Made by a program: the position numbers and the translations under genes. Positions 11,701-23,793 of a stretch of 64,000 bases of DNA are shown here, one piece after another (positions within the stretch are counted from its first letter, which is position 1; each line of letters starts with the position of its first letter). The stretch lies in the NCBI GenBank assembly GCA_033060915.1, contig CM065384.1, positions 34,904,001 through 34,968,000 of the forward strand, in the 5' to 3' direction. Origin of the DNA: Euryodendron excelsum. Its lineage: Eukaryota > Streptophyta > Magnoliopsida > Ericales > Pentaphylacaceae. The notes beneath the pieces were generated by a model. It was not told the DNA's origin. It searched no databases and saw nothing but the letters and a program-made list of their open reading frames with translations.

Positions 11701-14700
11701 CAAGCGGGTTAGGAGAGAGAAGAGAGGGGAAAGATGCATAAACTTAAAGAGAAAGCCTACCTTATGTCTTGTTTATTTTGCTTTACTTTGCACGCTTTGC
11801 TTTTCTTGCTTTGCTTCGGTCTTAGCTTCAGTCTTCGTCTTGATTTTTGAGAGCTTCAGTTTGCAGCACTTTAAGTTTTCAATGGATGCTTTGGAGGTTA
11901 GTGTATAAGTGTATGTGAGTGCGTATGAGTGTATAGGAGGTTAGGGTTTGTGTATGGAGGCTAGGGTTTAGAAAGCCTAAAGAAGCTAGGGTTAGGGAGG
12001 CTACAAGCTTTGTATATCGAAGAGTAGAGTTTTTAGACTGAGTTTGCAGACCTCCTTCATGCTGGAGGAAACTTTGTATTTATAGAGAGAAGAATGACCT
12101 AGCGCATGTTGCAGTGGTGCCAGGCCAAAAAACCTTCTGGCGTCACCAGGAGTGGCGCTAGCCACTTAGGAAAGTTTTAAGGTCAGCAAGTAACGTATCT
12201 TTAGAATATTTGGGCACCTGTATTAGTGACTACCGTGCAATTTTTAGCCTGACTTCATTAGGAGTGGCTCCAGAAGATTCAGGAAGGATTTAAGGGACCA
12301 GGAATGGCCCGGAAGGCCGAAAAAGGGCAGGAACCCTCAAAATAGGGTCCTGGAGGTGTTATACTTGAAAAATGATGACAAGATGTGTTGGAAGGATTGA
12401 CAGGGCCATTAAGGGCAAAACGGTCAATCGGGCCGGAAAGCTGCTAGTACGGACTCGGAATGTCCCGGAAGAAAACTCGAGATTTGGAAACATTATTTTG
12501 AATGTTCCCAAAGGTTACTGGTTTGATACCCAGAGCTGGTGTGGTCGAAAAAGGCAACCGGCCCACCAAGGGCAAAACGATCATTTTGCACCGGGTTTTT
12601 TGATACCCAAAATGACTCAGAAAGATAATGGAAGGTTAGGAATACTATAAGAAGCATTCTCAGGAGGTTACTGGTTTGATACCCAGAGCCGGTGTGGTTC
12701 TCGGGGCGTTCGGATGCCTATGGGCAAAATGGTCATTTGACCGAAAAGTCTTGGAACTAGCCCGAAACTAACTAGAAGGCACCTAATCTTGGAAAGGTGG
12801 ACTTACTGTTCTAAGGACTTGGGTACTTTCTTGAGAAACGTGCCAAAATGGCCTTAGGGGCAGTTTGGTCATTTTTCACCGAAGTGGGCTAGCAGGCACC
12901 GGTGTTGACCTGGGTTTTGAGTGTTTCTGCCACTCTGACAGCGGTCCGTGATACAGGGGTTTGTTGGCAATTCCCTATATCGACCTGTTTTGCGAGTACT
13001 TCCGCTACTCTGATGGTTGCAATATTTGCGAGTACTTTCACTACTCTACCGGTTCGCGATCATTTCTGAGACTGCCTGATCTCGGGAAGCTGCTAAATGG
13101 ACTTAACGCCTGAGGAAAAAACTTTCTCAAAAGGTGTGTCGAAATGGATATTTCTGCATTGGCAGGCTAGCAAGCCTTAAAGGTGGACTGTTCTACCATC
13201 TAGGGGACTTGGGGTTTCGTTCCGGTCTACGGGTTTGAAGGGATTTGCCGTTCCAAAGAGTTCACTCGAAAACGTGTTGGATTGGATGGTCTTACCACCT
13301 TGAGGAATCAACTTTCTCGAAAGGTGTGCCGAATTTAATTGGAATTGGAAAGGGGACTTACCGTCTTCGGAAAGAAGTGCCTGTTGGAATTGGATCGAAC
13401 ATTACCCCTAGGGCATTTTAGTTATTTTGCCTCTATTTGGGCCCGGCGGGCCCGCGAAGCGGTTTAATTGATGGGATTAGACTTGAAAAGTTTATTTGAC
13501 TCAGAATATGTCCACATTGACTTGAATACAAGTCTGGACGGACTATAGATTGCTGAGCAGTAAAAAATAGGGTGCTTACACCTACCCCACCCTTGCGGTA
13601 CCTGCATGTCTATTTACCCTAGGTTCACCCATTAGAGCCTTTGATTAATAAATGTCCAATACTATCCACTTTAGGAAAGAATTTTGAAAAGATGTTCGAC
13701 ATGATCATTGACATGCAAGTGTAAGAAAAGACTTTGATTTTGAAAATAGATTTGAAAAGAACTTGATTTGATTTGAAATGGATTTGAAAAGATAGATTTG
13801 ATTTTGAAATAAAAGTTTTAGAAATTGGAAATAGAGATTTGAAAATAAATTTTTGGAATTGGAAATTTGAAAATAGTTATGGAATTGGAAATTTGAAAAA
13901 AGTTGTGGAATTAGAGATTTGAAAAAAAGTAATGACCGCACCTATGAGGGTTGCGTACGTATCTCTTTTTGGAAATCAGGTCAGCTGTAGTTCGGACAAG
14001 AGTCCGATAGAAAATTTGATTTGAAAAGAGTTTGTTTTGGAACTTGGTTTTGAAGATTGAAAATTGAACTTTGATTTGAAATTGACTTGGAAGATTTGAA
14101 AAGATTGGACTTTGATTTCAAAAAGAACTCGAGGATTTGAAACAGACCTTAGGATTGATTTTGAACTTGATTTGGAAACATAGAATTTTGAAAATATCTT
14201 GACTTGAATTGGCATTTGAAAAACCATCTTGGTTTAGAAAAGAATTTTTGGAGAAGAGTTGGAAGTTTCTTAATTTTAGGGTTAGGGTAGAACTAGAGTT
14301 TAGACATCCTAGGACTTAGGATAACCTAGGGTTGAGGCATGTAATGGAATTGAATTTGACTTGAACTTGAAAAACTTGATTTTGGGAAAGCTTGGTTTTA
14401 GGAAATCTAGACTTAGGAAGATAGGATTTAGGAAGGATTTGAGATTAAGAAAGATTTGAATGGAAAGTTTGATTTAGAAAACATGGAGAGTTGGAGTCTA
14501 GGAAAAACTGAATTTAGAAAATCTTGGAATTAGGAAAGTTTCAAAATAGAAAAGTTCCGTTTTAGGAAAGTTTCATTTTAGGGAAGTTTCGAATTAGGAG
14601 AGTTTTAAATAGGAAAGGTTTTAAAATTGGAAAGTTTTGAATTTAGAAAGTTTCGAATTTGGAAAGTTTCTTTGTTAGGAATGATTTGATTATGTTTGAG

Positions 14701-17700
14701 AAAGATTTGGAATTTGAAAAGGTTTAGAATTAGGAAAAGTTTGGATTTAGAAAGATTAAGAACCTTAAAGTTTAAGAAAAGATTTGAAAGTTTAAGTTTT
14801 GGAAACTTAAGATTTAGGAAGGTATGAGATTAGGGAGGATTGGAATTTAAGAAAGATTTGGACTAGGAATGATTGATATTAGGAAATGTTGAAATTGGAA
14901 AAAGGTTTGGATTAGGAAAGAATTGGTTTCTATTTTCTAAAATAAAAGATTGGATTTTATTTTCAAAAAGAGATGATTTGATTTTGTTTCCAAAAACAAA
15001 GGATTTGATTTAGTTCAAAAAATGGAAGATTTGATTTAGTTTGCAAAAACAGAAGATTTGATTTAACATAGAATTGTTAAGGTGGAGTTTTGAAAAACTT
15101 AGGTTTGGAAAGCTATAGTTTTGATATAGGAAAAGTGATTTTGGAGATCTAAGATTGGATGTAGAAAATAGAGATTTTGAAAATCTATCTTTTGAGGTAA
15201 GATTGGAAATCATGTTTTAGGAGGGAAAATTAGAGTTTCCTAACCATGGCTCTAGGGTTTGACTTGAACTCCAAGCAAAAAAGATTTTGGAAAATAGATC
15301 TTTTTGGAAAGGGAGACTTTTAGGAAAGAGATTTTTGGAAAGAGTTTTTAGAAAAGCAACTTTGCAAAGAGATTTTTGAGAGGATTTAAAAAAGAGGTTT
15401 TGAAAAGTAAGTTTGAAAGGCAATTTGGAAAGGGATTTGAATATGAGGACTTTTGTAAACCTCTAAAAATATTTCACTTTCCTAAAACGATTCTAACCAT
15501 ACAAAGATTAGAACCATTCTAGGATTGTGGTTTTGAAAACAAAAAGAATTTAAAAATATGGATAATAATAGTCACTTTAAATATAACACTTTCCTAAAGC
15601 AACCTTAACCATGGATTGACTAGAATCACCTTAGAATTGTGATTTTGAAAATAAATTTGGAAAAAGGAGATTTAATGCAAGTTTTGAAAATAAGTTTGAA
15701 AACAAGTTTTGGAGAGATGCACAATCATGATATGCACAATGCAAGTTGGGGTCATAAACATACAAGGTTAAAGGTTTCACCCAATAATCAAGGGGGTCAA
15801 ATCCACGTGATCTCCAGTTAGACTAAGAGAAAGCCCCAAACACGGTGACTTTCAATAGCCTAATCCTACGCATGAATCGGGGAGTCGCTTGTTTCAAGCA
15901 TGCAAGAAAGGGGGGTAGAAGATGGGGATTAAAATAGAAGAAAACCTTAGTGGGTTAGGAGAGAGAAGAGAGAGGGGGGAATTGCGTAAACGAAAATAGG
16001 AAGCCTACCTTGTGTCTTATATATTTTGCTCGCTTTATTTGCTTTGTTTTAGTTGTTTGTTTTGCTTCGATCTTCAAGAGCTTCTAAGTTGCAGTACTTC
16101 AAGTCTTTAATGGAGGCTTTAAAAGCTAGTATATGAGTGTATAAGAGTGTATGTATGCTAAGGTTAAGTGTATACAGGCTAGGGTTTTGTATATGGAGGC
16201 TAGGGTTTGGAGAACCTAAAGAAAACTAGGGTTTGGAAGGGCTTCGAGCTCTTTATATCGAAGAGCAGGGTTTTTGGAGTGTGTTTGCGAACTCTTTTCA
16301 CACTAGAGGAGGCTCTATATTTATAGACAGAGGACTGGACTGGCGATTGCTGCAGTGGTGCCAGGCAAAACTTTACATTAGTAGCGCTAGCCACTTAGGA
16401 AACTTTTAAGGTCAGCAAGCATCGTATCTTTCAAAGATTTGGGCGCATGTACTAGTGACTACCATGCAATTCTTAGTCTGGCTTCACTAGGAGTGACTTT
16501 GGAAGGTTCGAGAATGATTTACAGGGCCGGGAATGCCCCGAAGGGCCAGAAAGGGACAGGAACCCTCAGAATAGTGTCTCGGGGATAGTAGACTTGAAAA
16601 TTAATGTCAGGATGTCTTGCAAGAGTTGACCGGGCCATTAGGGGCAAAATGGTCAATCAAGCCGGAAAGTTGTTGAGATGGACTTGGAATATCCTGGAAG
16701 AAGACTCAAGGCTTGGAAACATTACCTAGAATGTTTCAGAAGGTTACTGGTTTGATACCCATAGCCGGTGTGGTTAGAAAAGGCGACCGGCCCACTAAGG
16801 GCAAAACGATCATTTTGTATTAGGTTTACCGGAATTGACTCAAAATGATTCAGAAATGCATCGGAAGGCTGGGGATACTATCAGAAGCATCCCCGGGAGG
16901 TTACCGGTTTGATACCCAGAGCCAGTGTGGTTCTCGGAAGCACTCAAATGCAAAAGGCAAAATGGTCATTTGACCGAATGGTCCCGAAATTGCCCTGCAA
17001 CTAACTGGGAGGCACCTAATCATGCCGGGTTGTCTTCAAGACAATCTTGGAAGGGTGGACTTACCATTTTGAGGACTTAGGTACTTTTTCGAGAAATGTG
17101 CCAGAAAGCTCTAAAGGTAATTTGGTCATTTTTCACCGGAGTGGGCTAGCAGGCACTGGTATTAACCTGAGTTTTGAGTGTTTACGTCACTCTGACGGTG
17201 GTCCCGTGACATAGGGGTTTGTTGGCAATTCCCAATGCCGACCTGTTTACGAGTGTTTCTGCCACTTTGACGGTTGCGATGTTTACGAGTGTTTCTGCCA
17301 CTCTGATGTTTCGAGATCATTCTAGAGACTACCTGATCTCGAGAAGCTGCTAGGTGGACTTATCGCATGAGGAATCAACTTTCTCAAAAGGCGTGTTGAA
17401 ACAAATATTCTTCATTGGCGGGCTAGCAGGGGCCAAAGGTGGACCGTTCTACCATCTCGGGGACTTGGGGTATCGTCTCGATTGACGGGTTTGAAGGGAC
17501 TTATCGTTCTGAAGATTTTTCTCAAAAAATGTGCTAGACTAGATGGACTTATCACCTTGAGGGATCAATTTTCTTAAAAGGCGTGCCAGACTTGATTTGA
17601 ACTGGAACTGGACTAGAATTGGATTTGAACTAGAACTGGACTAGAATTGGAGTTGAACTGGAATGCGTCTATATCGACTTAAATACAAGTCTGGATGGAT

Positions 17701-17737
17701 TGGAGACTGCCGAGCAGGCAAAAATGGGGTGCTTACA
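8798..17737 (-). repeat. Element 2, 3' LTR (truncated; interrupted by 8892-13580)
   Basis: The LTR proper is 8798-8891 plus 13581-17737. It matches 26957-30599 at, for example, GGTTGGTTACGTGTAGGGAA, the GA-rich middle, the TTTATAGACAGAGGACT motif, and the end GGGGTGCTTACA. The first ~320 bp of the plus-strand LTR (26638-26956 in the other copy) are absent. The interval from about 13740 to 15450 is strongly purine-biased on the plus strand. The rest includes repeated AAGGGCAAAATGGTCATT-like and GAGTGTTTCTGCCACTCTGA-like segments. Confidence 0.87.
8892..13580 (-). mobile_element. Solo LTR of the element-2 family inserted in the element-2 LTR (4689 bp)
   Basis: It starts TGTCGCGCCTAGATTTTT, matching TGTCCCGCTTCGATTTTT at 26638. 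It ends GGGTGCTTACA, like both other LTR copies. It is flanked by a perfect 5-bp duplication CCTAC (8887-8891 and 13581-13585). The flanks join into the uninterrupted LTR sequence seen at 27040-27060. With no internal region, it is a solo LTR left by LTR-LTR recombination. It is the only full-length LTR of this family in the window, and its size agrees with the other copies after correcting their deletions. Confidence 0.92.
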
Positions 17738-17757
17738 GTTGCCTCTCTTTTTTTATC
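17738..17757 (-). promoter_or_regulatory. Element 2 polypurine tract
   Basis: On the minus strand the bases next to the 3' LTR read AAAAAAAGAGAGGCAAC. This is a clean purine run immediately before TGTAAGCACC, the LTR start. Confidence 0.8.
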
Positions 17758-20052
17758 TTTGCTTGTCGAAGACAGAAAATGATAAAGTAAGAGTCTTATT
17801 TTGACCGTGAGGCAGTCGGAGGGACGCACTTTGAAGATTTTGAAAACTGGAGCTTGAAAATGGAGATTTGGCCCAAAAGTTGTTTGAAATCGAGTTTTGG
17901 TTGGAAAAAGACAAAGTTGCCCAGATTTTGACACTAGTGCCACTAGCAGTGGCGCCCTTGTTAATTGTGACACTAGCGCCACTTTTAGTGGTGCAAGGCC
18001 TAGGATCAAAACCAGCAAGCTGCTGGTTCAATGTTTTTGAAAAATTGAGAGCCTTTGTCAGAAAATCGACTTGGACATTTGAAGGAGTGCTCCCTAGGGA
18101 CCATGAAGGATTGTCAGAAGTAGACATCGTCGCCGGAAAAATCGCCGAAACAGAAGATTTAGCCGGAGAACTCCAAAATGTGAGTTTTTGATTTTATGTT
18201 GATTTTGATGTGTAGAATTCCGTTTGAGTTATGTGAACAGTAAAAATTGGTGTTTTGATATGTTTTGAACACTTTGGTGAAGTTATTTTAGCATTTTGGT
18301 GCTTATTTGATTGTATTTGAGTGATTTTGCATAATTATGTGAAGAGGATTTCTGCAAGAATTGAGAGTTTGTTCCCACAGCTTTGGGTATTGAGTTTTCT
18401 AGTTAGATTTTTATACTATGTGCCTTAGAAAAATGTATTTAATAACTGTGTGAAGTTTTGTGATTTTTTGAAAACTTGGTGAATTTTTAATTTTTTCAAA
18501 AATATAAAAATACTTAGAAAAATAGAAAAAAATTGAGAAAATTGGGAAAATACTAGAGTTTAGGGTTTGAAAAAATGCAGGAATAGTTTAGAAAACATTT
18601 GAAATGATTTTGAGAAATTTTGGAATAACTTTGAAAACCATTGATTTGTTGAAAAATAAAACAAGTCTCTTGAAATTGATGTTGGTGTTATGTGATTATG
18701 ATGCTGTGAAGTGCATGGTTTGTGCTTTGTGTTGATGTTGTGGGTGTTGTAGAGACTACTTTTAAATGAAACTCTGCTGAAATTTTTTTGAAATTGGGGA
18801 AAGAGTTCGAAAAGATTTGGAATAAAATATTTTTGAAGGAAAAATATATAAAACCATTGAGAGCGGGGCCATTTTGGCGAGGAAGGCCTCGAGAAACTCA
18901 AAAGAACCTAAAACTATTAGAAAAAATATTTAGGAAGACTTTTGAAAATGAAAATTTGAATAAGAACATATTTTGGAAGATTTGAAAATGGATTTTGACT
19001 TTGGAAAACTCGGGACTTTGATGAGAATTTTGGAAGATTGAAAACTTGAGAATTGAGTTTGAAGAAAACTTTTTGGAGGAAGAAATTTTAGAAAACCTTG
19101 ATTAGAATAGAAAAAGCTTGGGATGGATTTTGATTGGAAAATTTCGAGATTTAATTTTGAAATTTGATTTTGAATTGAAAATTATTTTGAAATTTTGGAC
19201 AAAAAGTGTACAAAATTTGTTTTGACCTGACATTTGAAGGCAAAATGTTTACAAAATTCATTTTGACTTGAAATTGAAAACCTTTGAAAACAAAATATAT
19301 AGGAAATTCATTTTGACTCGAAATTGAAAATCTTTTGAAAGCAAAATGTATAGGAAATTCATTTTTACTTGAAATTGGAAAATCAAAATGTGTAGAAAAT
19401 TCATTTTGACTTGGAACTGGAATTTTAAAATCAAAATGATAGGAAATTCATTTTGACCTGAGACTTGAATTTTGAAATTAAAATATATAGAAAATTCATT
19501 TTGACTTGCAAATTGACTTTTAAAATGAAAATGTGTAAGAAATTCGTTTTGACCTGAGACTTGAATTTTGAAATCAAAATGTATAGAAAATTTATTTTAG
19601 CTTGAAATTTGACTTGTAGAGAAAAGGAGTTTTGGAAACTCTTGAAGTTTGTTTGGAATAGAAATCTTTTGACAAAAAGTCTTCGAGATGGATTAGGAAT
19701 TTGATTTTGAAAAGAACTTGAGGACTTGATTTTGAAATAACTTTTAGAAAGAATTACCAAGAACATTAGGAATTGATCTTTAAGAATAAATTTTTGAAAG
19801 AAATAGTTAGGAAACCTTTTTGAGAGTTGATTTTTGAAAATAAAATTTTGAAGGAAAAACTTAAGAAGAAAAACCCTTTGAATTGAGTAAACTTTATTGA
19901 GACTTGCGTCATTCATTTTTTTTTCATTTATATTTGATCTTTGGTTGTCATTATTATTTTTTTCGCTTTTTCCCTTTTCTTATTTTCTTTTCTTATCTTT
20001 TGAACTGCATATATTGTGCATTAATACCTCCTACCTTTGCTTACCTTTTAGG
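17758..20052 (+). other. Leader of the antisense PMD gene: possible 5' exon and 1.9-kb intron
   Basis: An open stretch at 17868-18191 ends at AAAAT/GTGAGT, a good plant splice donor (18179). The PMD ATG at 20053 is preceded directly by a pyrimidine-rich run ending TTACCTTTTAG/G. The simplest reading is a 5' exon, a 1.87-kb intron, and then the coding exon. The 107-codon frame shows no domain. It contains two short palindromes (GCCACTAGCAGTGGC and GCCACTTTTAGTGGT) also echoed in the LTR. The intron would hold the 19200-19625 array. Confidence 0.4.
19200..19625. repeat. 40-50-bp tandem-repeat array in element 2
   Basis: About nine head-to-tail units have the core AAAATGTATAGGAAATTC, ATTTTGACTTGAAATTGAAA, spaced 40-50 bp apart. 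The spacer is variable in length and the core well kept. The minus-strand frame 19431-19916 (repeating MNFLYIL-like units) is a by-product of this array. Confidence 0.88.
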
Positions 20053-21836
20053 ATGGCAGACGCAGGTGATGACGGTTCTGAGAGGAGACGCCGCTTCGGG
20101 AAGGTTGCTCAGACAGATTCTGTTGGCAGCTCCAGTCGATCTAGGGGTAGTCGACGATCTGCTGGACATGCATCTTCTAACCAGAGCGGACAGGGGTGTA
20201 GACCACCAGTCAAACCCTTCCCTCCGGTTGAGGTAGCTTTTGAGGAGGAGATAGGTGTTGATGTCAAGGTGCTGGGCCTGGGTGATCAGGTGACCGGTTA
20301 TGGGAGGGCTTCCTCCAGACATAGACAGACGGATGCTGATCTTGGTGACCTGGTGATACCATATATTCCACCGTAGGGAGACCTTGGGGAGACCTTGCCT
20401 ATCATCCCAGCGTCTACTCGCGACAGCATTTGCCCCCTTCACGGGTACACACATCTTTCAGAGGGGCTATTCATCTTGTCTTCAGTACCATATAGCGGGC
20501 GACTCCATCTTGTCGAGCTTTTTCGGCAGAGATTGGGTTTGGGGCTTTCATGGGGTTACAGGCTAACGGCCTGAATAGACATTTAGTGTTAGCCTTGATT
20601 GAGAGATGGTTTGGGGAGACCAGGACTTTCCACTTTGTGGGCTTCGAGTTGGGACCCACTCCATTGGACTTGGCGATCATCACCGGGCTTTCCTTCATCG
20701 GTCGGCGAATCACCTTATAGTCAGTCAGTAGGGCTGACACGTGTATTTTGCTGGATTTACCCCCTCCTAAGCGTTCTGCCTTCCCAGTCTCTTGGCTTAG
20801 TCGGGATGACAACACCTTTTCTGTTGAGCCACCACCTGCCCGTCGAGACATCATGAGGCGGCGACTTATTTTGTACATCATCTTCAGCTGCTTCTGCAAC
20901 AACAACAAGTCGCTTGTGCCCTTTCAGTTGGTGAGCATAGTAGTTGATTTTGGGGCTTTTTTTGAGCTAGATTGGAGGTCTTTCTCCTTCGGTTGCTTCC
21001 TTCGATCGATGCGGGTCCGGACTTCCTCTCGTTGGGGCTGCATGACTGGTTTCTGGCCTTTTATTATCTGGTGGAGCTATGAGTACCTGCCAGTTCATCG
21101 TTGTCGATTACCTACATGACTGATTTCGTGACGCTATGGGCGAACCTGAAATTAATCGAGGCAAGGGATGTGACTTGGCGGCCCTTTATTGGGTCAGTTC
21201 ATTATGAGATGGTACGGTACTTGGTCCTATTGTCCCTATCGAGGGCTTCTTTTCTTAGTGACGATTCCTGGGAGTCCTATTTGGGGGACCGACACTGGCA
21301 CCAGTTTCATAAAGAGTTTCGGTCAGCAGGAGATCCATTGGAGTACATGTTTGGAGCCTTGATGGATGGAGTTCCTATTCCCTATCAGGAGTGCCAGCTG
21401 GGTGCCGAGTTCTTGCTTCCTCCCGAGACTGACTATACCGCACACTTCGAGCCTCATTTTGTCAGTACCTTCACTCGATTTGAGGTAGTAGACGGCGGAT
21501 ATGCTGTTGGCTAGAAGGTGGTTGACTTGTGGCGCCGTGCTGGGGGTATGTGCCCCAGGTTAAGTTTACCGCTGTGAGGGATCAATACTAGATGGAGAGG
21601 GATCAGTACCAAGCAGAGGTAGCTTCCTTGATGGCCCGATTAGCCCAGATGGGAGGTGGCGGGGTATGTTGTTGTTTCCTTCCTTCTTCTTTTCGCTTTA
21701 CTATTGTTTAGTTATTCCTTTGTTAATTCCGGTTTTGTCTTCTTTGTAGGATGCTTGTACTTTTAGTAGTTATCCGCCCCTTCCAGAGCCAGATTTCGGA
21801 GATTTTGATCCGGAGGATATCGATTTTGATATTTAA
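20053..21836 (+). pseudogene. Plant mobile domain (PMD) gene, antisense in element 2
   Basis: The ATG lies in the context TAGGATGGCAG. Residues 1-107 are Arg/Ser-rich and low in complexity, then a TAG at 20374. The PMD (aminotransferase-like, plant mobile domain) is recognised from TRTFHFVGFELGPTPLDLAI at 20619-20678, preceded by NGLNRHLVLALIERW and followed by LSFIGRR. Further parts are ARRDIMRRRLILYIIF, then WSYEYLPVHRC (near 21070), then EARDVTWRPF. Frame changes and stops separate these pieces. The C-terminus has an intron 21664-21749 (GT-AG, phase 0) joining QMGGGG to an acidic tail that ends GDFDPEDIDFDI at TAA 21836. PMD proteins are encoded by cellular MAIN/MAIL-type genes and by transposons; the role in the element is unknown. 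It is inactive here. Confidence 0.8.
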
Positions 21837-23793
21837 TGGATGCCCCTTGTCATAGACCCTAATCTTCTCTTGCCCCTATCCTGGAGATGTATTTATGTTA
21901 GATAGATTTATTTTGTAAATTTTGCATAGAGATGGATGTTTATGATTTAAATAGTTAAATGCATAGACAGGCAAAGATATTTATGATTTTTACAGCTAAG
22001 TATATAATCAGATGTATGTGTATGGATGATGATGCTGTATATTTGATACTAAACTGTATTGGTGACTTTTGTTTCTACAAGGAGTTATGTCCTATGTATG
22101 CAAAGCATATGCCGATTTTTAAATTTATTTTTTTATTTTATGAAAATGTATGCACATATTAGAAATATACTAGCTAACGGAATGGCAAGGAGTGCTATCA
22201 AACTCGATATCTTTGAAATGGTAACTCCTTCCTTTTCGGGAGTCCGGCCTCTCCTTTGGCTCAACCTTACCTTGACTGGATGATAGCACTTTGTACCTTT
22301 CTCAACCTTTTGACCGCCTCCGATTCTTTACCTCGGGGGTTAGTGTATAGGATTATTAAGGTTGAAACTCTCAACTTTCGAGGCTTTGGCAACAGCCTAC
22401 TCGACTTTTAGCAGAGCCATAAGCGGCCAGTTCTTCAATTTGAGGAGACTTTTCTTTAGGACCGTAATGTAGGCTAGGTCTTGGGGTTTTCGAAACAACG
22501 AGATATACAGGCTCAAATTTGATGTTGTTTTTAGCAGGGTTTAGATCTATACCATCCTTAACTCTTTTTTTTTTTTTTGATAGGGTTAGCATCCCTCTTT
22601 AGCTTCTGCAACACATCTGACTCATTTAGATCAAGCAATTCATTGTCAATCAGAGTGGACTTTAGTAGGGTTGTAATGTAGACCATGGTTTCAGTTTTTT
22701 ACAAAAAAGGGTAAAGGCTCAAACCTATTGCTTTCTACTGGGCTTCTTTATCATCTAGGATCACCTTTAAATTTCTTCTTTTTATAGAGGGAGTTGACCT
22801 TTCTTGTAACTTTTAATCTTCTAATGGAATTGTTTGACATTTCCCCCTTGACTTTTGGTTTTTCTATATGCTTTTCAAGATAGCACAAATATGATGATTT
22901 TTTTTTTTAGCCTTTTGCCCCTTTTCAACTGTTTTCCTTTGCTTTATCTTTCCATTTCTTTTCTTTCCTTGTTATGAAACGAACATTTTCTACAATCCCC
23001 CCCCCTCTCTCTCTTTTTAGATCTTTTCCATGACAATTCAATCTAACCCATTGTGGGCAGTGACCCCTAGGTTGGGGTTTTCTTGAAAAAAAAAGGGTAA
23101 ATGGCTCAACGGGTTTGACAGGGTTGCTTCAGACTGTATGAGAAATGAAATGAGGGCATCTTTTCAATTTGAATTAGATTGCATGATCTATAGAGCCTCC
23201 AATGTTTTCCCAGCATGATGGAGGATGGATGCCATTCCTAGAGTTCTCGGTTATTGTATGCCCCATTGTGGGGGGAACTATCTTAGATCGGGGTTGACAA
23301 GGAATATTTTACTTTTTGCGAAGTACTAGGAGCTAAGCAAAGGGAATATAAACACTTTTTTTTTTCTTCTTTTATATGAAAAATTGAAAGATGGCTCCTC
23401 TTTATCTTGATAATCTGGCCACACATCGCTTAGCTTCGGTGTCTTGCAAGTGTTACCTTTGGGTAGTTTCCTTACTCCTCTTTATTCTCTCTCTTTTTGC
23501 GAAAAGTTGATCAATCAGTGAGTGGCTAACCTATGCTATCATACCCCTCAAGTCAGATGCTCCATAAGATAGACCATGCCCCTTGCATAGGAAGTATTCA
23601 CCATTCAAAAGAAGAATATAAGATAACAACAATTGAATAAAAAGACTTAATCATTTTCTTATATCAATGACAAACATATAGTTCTCTTTAAAGGAATAGA
23701 AATGCAGATATTAATTTAAGGACAAAATGTAAAGGGATAGAAAGAAAGTGGGTGAAAACACCCCTCTCTTATATACTTTTTATGGGGATCTTT
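21837..23793. other. Element 2 spacer where pol would be expected; no gene recognised
   Basis: I searched this stretch by eye on both strands for RT (YxDD), RNase H and integrase (HHCC, DDE) motifs and found none. It contains short T-rich runs and one C-rich polypyrimidine tract near 22995-23020. Frames are short and unconserved. The likely content is the 3' region of the PMD transcript on the plus strand and the end of the gag transcript on the minus strand. Confidence 0.5.

Noticed and set aside
10986..15423. Minus-strand frames rich in Phe, Ser, Lys, Asn
   Set aside because: They arise from the pyrimidine-rich strand of the LTR, where stops are rare. The corresponding frame is not kept between LTR copies.
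17641..18191. Frames of 107-125 codons on both strands near the LTR edge
   Set aside because: The minus-strand frames cross the LTR end and polypurine tract. The plus-strand one is treated only as a possible untranslated exon.
19431..19916. 161-codon minus-strand frame with repeated MNFLYIL units
   Set aside because: It is a translation of the 19200-19625 tandem array plus flanking purine-rich DNA; no start context or domain.
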